Origin: Defluviitaleaceae bacterium | Lineage (GTDB): Bacteria > Bacillota > Clostridia > Lachnospirales > WRAX01 | Length of the DNA stretch: 52,182 bases | Direction of reading: 5' to 3' | Assembly: GCA_009779935.1 (NCBI GenBank) | Contig: WRAX01000019.1 | Location: 1-52,182 of the forward strand | Part shown: positions 49,074 to 52,182 of the stretch, piece by piece | Position numbering within the stretch: position 1 is the first letter of the stretch | Layout of the letters: the number at the start of each line of letters is the position of its first letter | The notes under the pieces: generated by a model | Databases searched by the model: none | The model's input: the letters and a program-made list of their open reading frames with translations, nothing else | What the model was told of the DNA's origin: nothing | Position numbers and translations under genes: made by a program

Positions 49074-50107
49074 TGAGCAAAACAACCAAAAGGTTGGTTG
49101 CCATAATTGTTTTTGCTGTTGTAACCGTAGCTGTGATAGCGGCGGCAGTTATCTTAACCAGCGGGCTGGGCGGCGGCGAAGGCGGCAACCACGCTATTTT
49201 GGGATGGCTTACAGGCGGTGGGCAATCTGAAGGCGGTGGCGGTTTTTTTGGCGGCGGTGGTGGCAGCACCCAAACCCTGCCGGATTTGAATTTTTTAATC
49301 CTTGGGCTGGATGACGAAGCAGGCCTTGCCGATACTGTTATGGTAGGCATTTTTAACGGCGAAACCGGCTATGTGGACTTAATTTCCGTACCCCGTGACA
49401 GTGTGGTGGAGGTTACACCCCAGTTAAGGGAGGAGTTTGCCGCAATTGGCAGGCAGGGCTGGGTTAGCGGCCTCAACTCATTCATCCTTGCCGAAATGAC
49501 CACAAGGGCAAGACCCCATGGCCGTGAATTTATACAAAACCACCTTGAAGCCATACTGGATATTGAAATAGACTATTACGTAGCAATGGATTTAGCTGCT
49601 TTTCGCTATATTGTAGATGCGGTGGGCGGCATAAGTATGTACATCCCCCAGCCGGGCCTGCGCTATTTTGGAAACGAGTATGGCCCGGGCGGCATTGATA
49701 TTGATGTGCCGCCGGGCTACCAAATGCTGGATGGCAGAAGGGCAGAAATGGTTGTGCGCTTTCGCAACCACCCCCGTGGGGATTTATTTAGGGTGGAACT
49801 GCAACAGCAGTTTATGACCAACTTTTTCGCCCAATCCCTTAACCAAGAATCTATTATGAATGACCCAATGACTTTGGTAACCACCTTTATCACCCATGTA
49901 GAAACTAATCTGGGCATTATATCTGCCGCGCAATACAATGCGGCCGGCATGTTTGGGATGCTTAATGCGGATAATATTGCATTTCATATGATGCCCGGCA
50001 GGCTAGATAGACGTTATATAATTGACGAAGCCGCCGCCCGCCAGCTTGTTGCGGACATACGGGACGGCACAACCCGTATGGAAGAGGAAGAAAGTTTTGA
50101 TGACTAA
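49073..50107 (+). CDS. LytR-CpsA-Psr (LCP) family protein
   Basis: 344 residues. N-terminal membrane anchor (AIIVFAVVTVAVIAAAVIL), a Gly-rich stem of about 40 residues, then the extracellular LCP domain: LNFLILGLDDEAGLADTVMV, VDLISVPRDSVVEV, DYYVAMDLAAFRYIVDAVGG, YQMLDGRRAEMVVRFRN and FRVELQQQFM. LCP enzymes attach teichoic acid-like or polysaccharide chains to peptidoglycan. Translationally coupled to the HIT gene by a one-base overlap. Confidence 0.9.
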   Translation: MSKTTKRLVAIIVFAVVTVAVIAAAVILTSGLGGGEGGNHAILGWLTGGGQSEGGGGFFGGGGGSTQTLPDLNFLILGLDDEAGLADTVMVGIFNGETGYVDLISVPRDSVVEVTPQLREEFAAIGRQGWVSGLNSFILAEMTTRARPHGREFIQNHLEAILDIEIDYYVAMDLAAFRYIVDAVGGISMYIPQPGLRYFGNEYGPGGIDIDVPPGYQMLDGRRAEMVVRFRNHPRGDLFRVELQQQFMTNFFAQSLNQESIMNDPMTLVTTFITHVETNLGIISAAQYNAAGMFGMLNADNIAFHMMPGRLDRRYIIDEAAARQLVADIRDGTTRMEEEESFDD

Positions 50108-50110
50108 ATA

Positions 50111-50151
50111 AAATAACACCATTGCAGGTTTAACCCGCAATGGTGTTATTT
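50111..50151. terminator. Bidirectional terminator between the LCP gene and pyrG
   Basis: AAATAACACCATTGC and GCAATGGTGTTATTT form a 15-bp stem with T- or A-rich flanks. It serves both convergent genes. Confidence 0.9.
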
Positions 50152-50191
50152 TATTATGGATTATAATAAAAACCGAAGGGTATGCGATATT

Positions 50192-51760
50192 TTATTTATT
50201 GCAAGCCTCCAAAAACCGCACAAAAACAGGATGCGGCTTGCCCACACGGGATTTGAATTGAGGGTGCGCAATTATACCCAGGTGGAAGGTATGGCCGGTT
50301 ATTTCCACTATTTCCGCCAAATTATTGTTTGTGCCCCTTCCGCTGATGGCCATGCCTGCGGCTTCAAATTCGCTTATATAGTCGCTATCAAATTCATAAC
50401 GATGCCTGTGGCGTTCACTTATTTCTGTTTGTCCATAAATTTTGTGGGCAAGGCTACCTGTTGTCAGGGTACATGGATGTGCCCCTTTGCGCAGGCCTTT
50501 GCCCGGGTTTATAAAAATCGGGTGTATGGTAGCCTCGTCAAACTCCGCAGAATTGGCACGGGCAAGCCCCATCACATTGCGGGCAAAATCTATTGCCATT
50601 GCCTGCATTCCCATACCAAGCCCAAGGCAGGGCACATTGTTTTCCCTTGCGAATTTTGCGGCAATTACCTTACCCTCGCTACCACGGGGACCAAAACCGC
50701 CACAGATGATAATGCCCGCCGAATCTTCCAGCAAGTCCAATTGTCCCTGCTCCAACTGCTCCGATGCAACCCAGTTTATACCCGCATCCACCCCCACAGC
50801 AAAAGATGCCGCTTTGATAGCTTCTATAAGCGAAAGATAGGCATCGGGCAATACAGTGTATTTGCCAACAAGGGAGATTTTTACAGGCTTGGTGGCCAGT
50901 TTTGCCGCATTCAAAATATCCTGCCATTGGGCAAGGTTTGGTTGGCTGTCGGGTAAGTTAAAGCGTTTTAGCACCACTTGGGCGAAGTTTTCCCGCTCCA
51001 AGCATAGGGGTACTTGGTATAGGCTGTCACAATCGGCATTTTCTATAACACACTCTGTGGGCACATTGCAGTATAGTGCAATTTTTTCCTTAATATCCTT
51101 TTCCAATGGTATTTCTGTGCGGCATACAATTATATCCGGCTGTATGCCCATTGACAGTAATTGTTTAACGCTGTGTTGTGTGGGTTTTGTTTTAATTTCG
51201 CCGCCCTTTTCCAAGTAGGGCAACAGGGTTACATGCACATAAAGCACGTTTTCCCGACCCACATCAAAGGTCATCTGGCGGATGGCTTCAATAAAAGCGT
51301 GGGATTCCATATCCCCCACAGTGCCGCCAATTTCGGTAATAACAATATCTACATCCCCATTTTCCGCAACTTTTTGCATTAAAAACTTAATGTGGTCCGT
51401 AATATGGGGGATAATTTGTACGGTTTTGCCGTCATAATCCCCGTTGCGCTCCTTTTCCAATACGGTGGAGTATATTTTACCCGATGTGATATTGGAATTA
51501 ACTGTCAAATTTTCATCAGTAAAACGCTCGTAATGCCCCACGTCCGCATCGCATTCCGCTCCATCTTCTGTCACAAAAATTTCCCCATGCTGTATGGGGC
51601 TCATCATACTGGGATCCACATTCAAATAGGGGTCAAATTTTTGGTTGGAAATTTTGTAGCCCCTGGCCTTTAACAGCCGCCCAAGGCTTGCTGCCGTAAT
51701 GCCCTTGCCAAGCCCAGATGCCACACCGCCTGTTACAAATACAAATTTTGTGTTTTTCAT
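50192..51760 (-). CDS. pyrG: CTP synthase with degenerate glutaminase domain
   Basis: 522 residues from the ATG at 51760 (GGGGGAG upstream); slightly short for the family. UTP + ATP + nitrogen donor give CTP. The synthetase half is intact: VTGGVASGLGKGITAASLGR, ISNQKFDPYLNVDP, ECDADVGHYERF, TEIGGTVGDMES, KTKPTQHSVKQL. In the glutamine amidotransferase half the usual LGICLGMQ reads LGLGMGMQ, so the nucleophile Cys is Gly382; HPE reads HPQ (His499, Gln501); and the GGTMRLG stretch is contracted to GKGLRKG. The protein should depend on free ammonia. Confidence 0.93.
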   Translation of the reverse strand: MKNTKFVFVTGGVASGLGKGITAASLGRLLKARGYKISNQKFDPYLNVDPSMMSPIQHGEIFVTEDGAECDADVGHYERFTDENLTVNSNITSGKIYSTVLEKERNGDYDGKTVQIIPHITDHIKFLMQKVAENGDVDIVITEIGGTVGDMESHAFIEAIRQMTFDVGRENVLYVHVTLLPYLEKGGEIKTKPTQHSVKQLLSMGIQPDIIVCRTEIPLEKDIKEKIALYCNVPTECVIENADCDSLYQVPLCLERENFAQVVLKRFNLPDSQPNLAQWQDILNAAKLATKPVKISLVGKYTVLPDAYLSLIEAIKAASFAVGVDAGINWVASEQLEQGQLDLLEDSAGIIICGGFGPRGSEGKVIAAKFARENNVPCLGLGMGMQAMAIDFARNVMGLARANSAEFDEATIHPIFINPGKGLRKGAHPCTLTTGSLAHKIYGQTEISERHRHRYEFDSDYISEFEAAGMAISGRGTNNNLAEIVEITGHTFHLGIIAHPQFKSRVGKPHPVFVRFLEACNK

Positions 51761-51802
51761 TTGTCGCTCCCCCAAAATTACGGTCATTATGCAATCCATA
51801 TG

Positions 51803-51831
51803 ATTATACCACATCAACTTCCGCAGTGCAA
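51803..51831 (-). promoter_or_regulatory. Promoter of pyrG
   Basis: Minus strand TTGCAC, 17-nt spacer, TATAAT, about 45 nt upstream of the start codon. No PyrR or attenuator structure was recognised in the leader. Confidence 0.75.
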
Positions 51832-51966
51832 CAAAAAACAGTATTGCAAGCCTGCCTCTGGGGTTTAATATGCAATTTTATATGGGTTTTTGTAGGGCAA
51901 ATAGACATGCCGCATATTTAGAAATTATTTTGGAATATGCTATTTGATATTATTTTCATCTAATCC

Positions 51967-51995
51967 TTGACACGCAAGGTAAGGTATGGTATAAT
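51967..51995 (+). promoter_or_regulatory. Perfect consensus promoter of an interrupted gene
   Basis: TTGACA, exactly 17 nt, TATAAT. Followed by AAAGGAG and the ATG at 52032. Confidence 0.9.
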
Positions 51996-52031
51996 ATGCC
52001 AAAATATGACAATATTATAAAGGAGAACCCC

Positions 52032-52079
52032 ATGAAAACCAAAAAACCCCTAAACAAACTAAGAACCTGTTTTCAATAA
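52032..52079 (+). pseudogene. 5' stub of a gene interrupted by an IS5-type element
   Basis: ATG with AAAGGAG 7-8 nt upstream gives MKTKKPLNKLRTCFQ and a stop. The last codons (from about 52060) belong to the inserted element, so only about 10 native codons remain. The rest of the gene is beyond the window. Confidence 0.65.
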
Positions 52080-52182
52080 ATCAACCCCTACGCAACAACA
52101 TAGACGCATGAGAAATCATAATCATATTTTCAGCTGATGTGGTCAAAAACTCGTAATCTTTTGAAAGTCTACGAGAACCACC
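52063..52182 (-). mobile_element. IS5-family element, right-hand terminal part (runs off the edge)
   Basis: The end starts near GAACCTGTTTTCA just after CTAA (52059-52062), a YTAR-type target of this family. The internal sequence encodes the transposase C-terminus on the minus strand. The other end and any target duplication are outside the window. Confidence 0.7.
52081..52182 (-). CDS. IS5-family transposase, C-terminal 33 residues
   Basis: Read from the window edge on the minus strand: GGSRRLSKDYEFLTTSAENM then IMISHASMLLRRG and a TGA. RRLSKDYE-x-L-x-x-(T/S)-(S/A)-EN is the familiar ending of IS5-group DDE transposases. The catalytic Asp and Glu residues lie outside the window. Confidence 0.8.
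   Translation of the reverse strand, partial: GGSRRLSKDYEFLTTSAENMIMISHASMLLRRG

Noticed and set aside
1-52182. A defence system, prophage or tRNA-linked island
   Set aside because: No phage, restriction, CRISPR or tRNA gene was recognised; the mobile content is limited to insertion sequences and short palindromes.

Overview
The window reads as an anaerobic, endospore-lineage Clostridia/Lachnospirales-type chromosome of roughly mid GC. The signs are a D-proline reductase (Stickland) locus with two selenocysteine UGA codons, an IspH-ribosomal S1 fusion, a Noc-type ParB, SpoIIM, pyruvate phosphate dikinase, a single-chain GlyS, ECF transporters and the rnhB-ylqG-ylqH-yraN order. This assignment is inference; there is no rRNA or other marker in the window, and no tRNA or CRISPR array was seen.

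Layout. 1-2066 is mobile, decaying DNA: the start of an IS481-type transposase, a truncated and frameshifted gene, a protein built from two related halves, and a dead IS630 element with terminal inverted repeats. 2154-7845 (minus) holds a triple FMN-binding lipoprotein, TraX, a TPM/LemA/XpaC membrane-envelope group, SpoIIM, a Nudix hydrolase and TadA. 7868-12771 (minus) is ppdK-glyS-ECF S component. From a divergent promoter pair at 12.8 kb, 12908-20586 (plus) carries an M16C protease, pyrimidine nucleoside phosphorylase, folA, thyA, a DEAD helicase and two acetyltransferases, the second broken. 20684-21192 is a strong promoter, a folded leader and a tandem AbrB regulator. 21256-26502 (minus) is noc-aroH-cmk-plsC-ispH/S1 plus a stand-alone GlmU acetyltransferase domain.

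26666-31996 (plus) is the proline reductase locus: prdC (Sec), prdA (pyruvoyl proprotein), a 60-residue protein, a methyltransferase, an acetyltransferase and prdB (Sec). It differs from the known clostridial order: no prdR, prdD, prdE or prdF is present, and two unrelated enzymes sit between prdA and prdB. 32036-35847 (minus) is rnhB, an M55 peptidase, ylqG, ylqH and yraN. 35924-40254 contains a MotA-like membrane protein, secreted proteins including a Cys/Trp-rich peptide with a folded leader and a decayed duplicate, a YjfB protein and a large anchored surface protein. 40332-45608 (minus) is recJ, a lipoprotein, apt, prs and a broken methyltransferase. 45633-46644 is an FMN riboswitch with the riboflavin ECF component RibU. 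46696-51760 holds a HAMP protein, ispD, a HIT protein, an LCP protein and pyrG. The right edge is an IS5-type element inserted in a small gene behind a perfect promoter.

The least ordinary signals are: (i) a family of short GC-rich palindromes that supplies the stop codon of three genes and is inserted in frame inside prdC and prdA; (ii) a CTP synthase whose glutaminase nucleophile Cys is Gly and whose HPE triad Glu is Gln, which fits a cell rich in ammonia from amino-acid fermentation; (iii) two leaders with competing helices, before the AbrB regulator and before the Cys/Trp-rich peptide; (iv) the rearranged prd locus.
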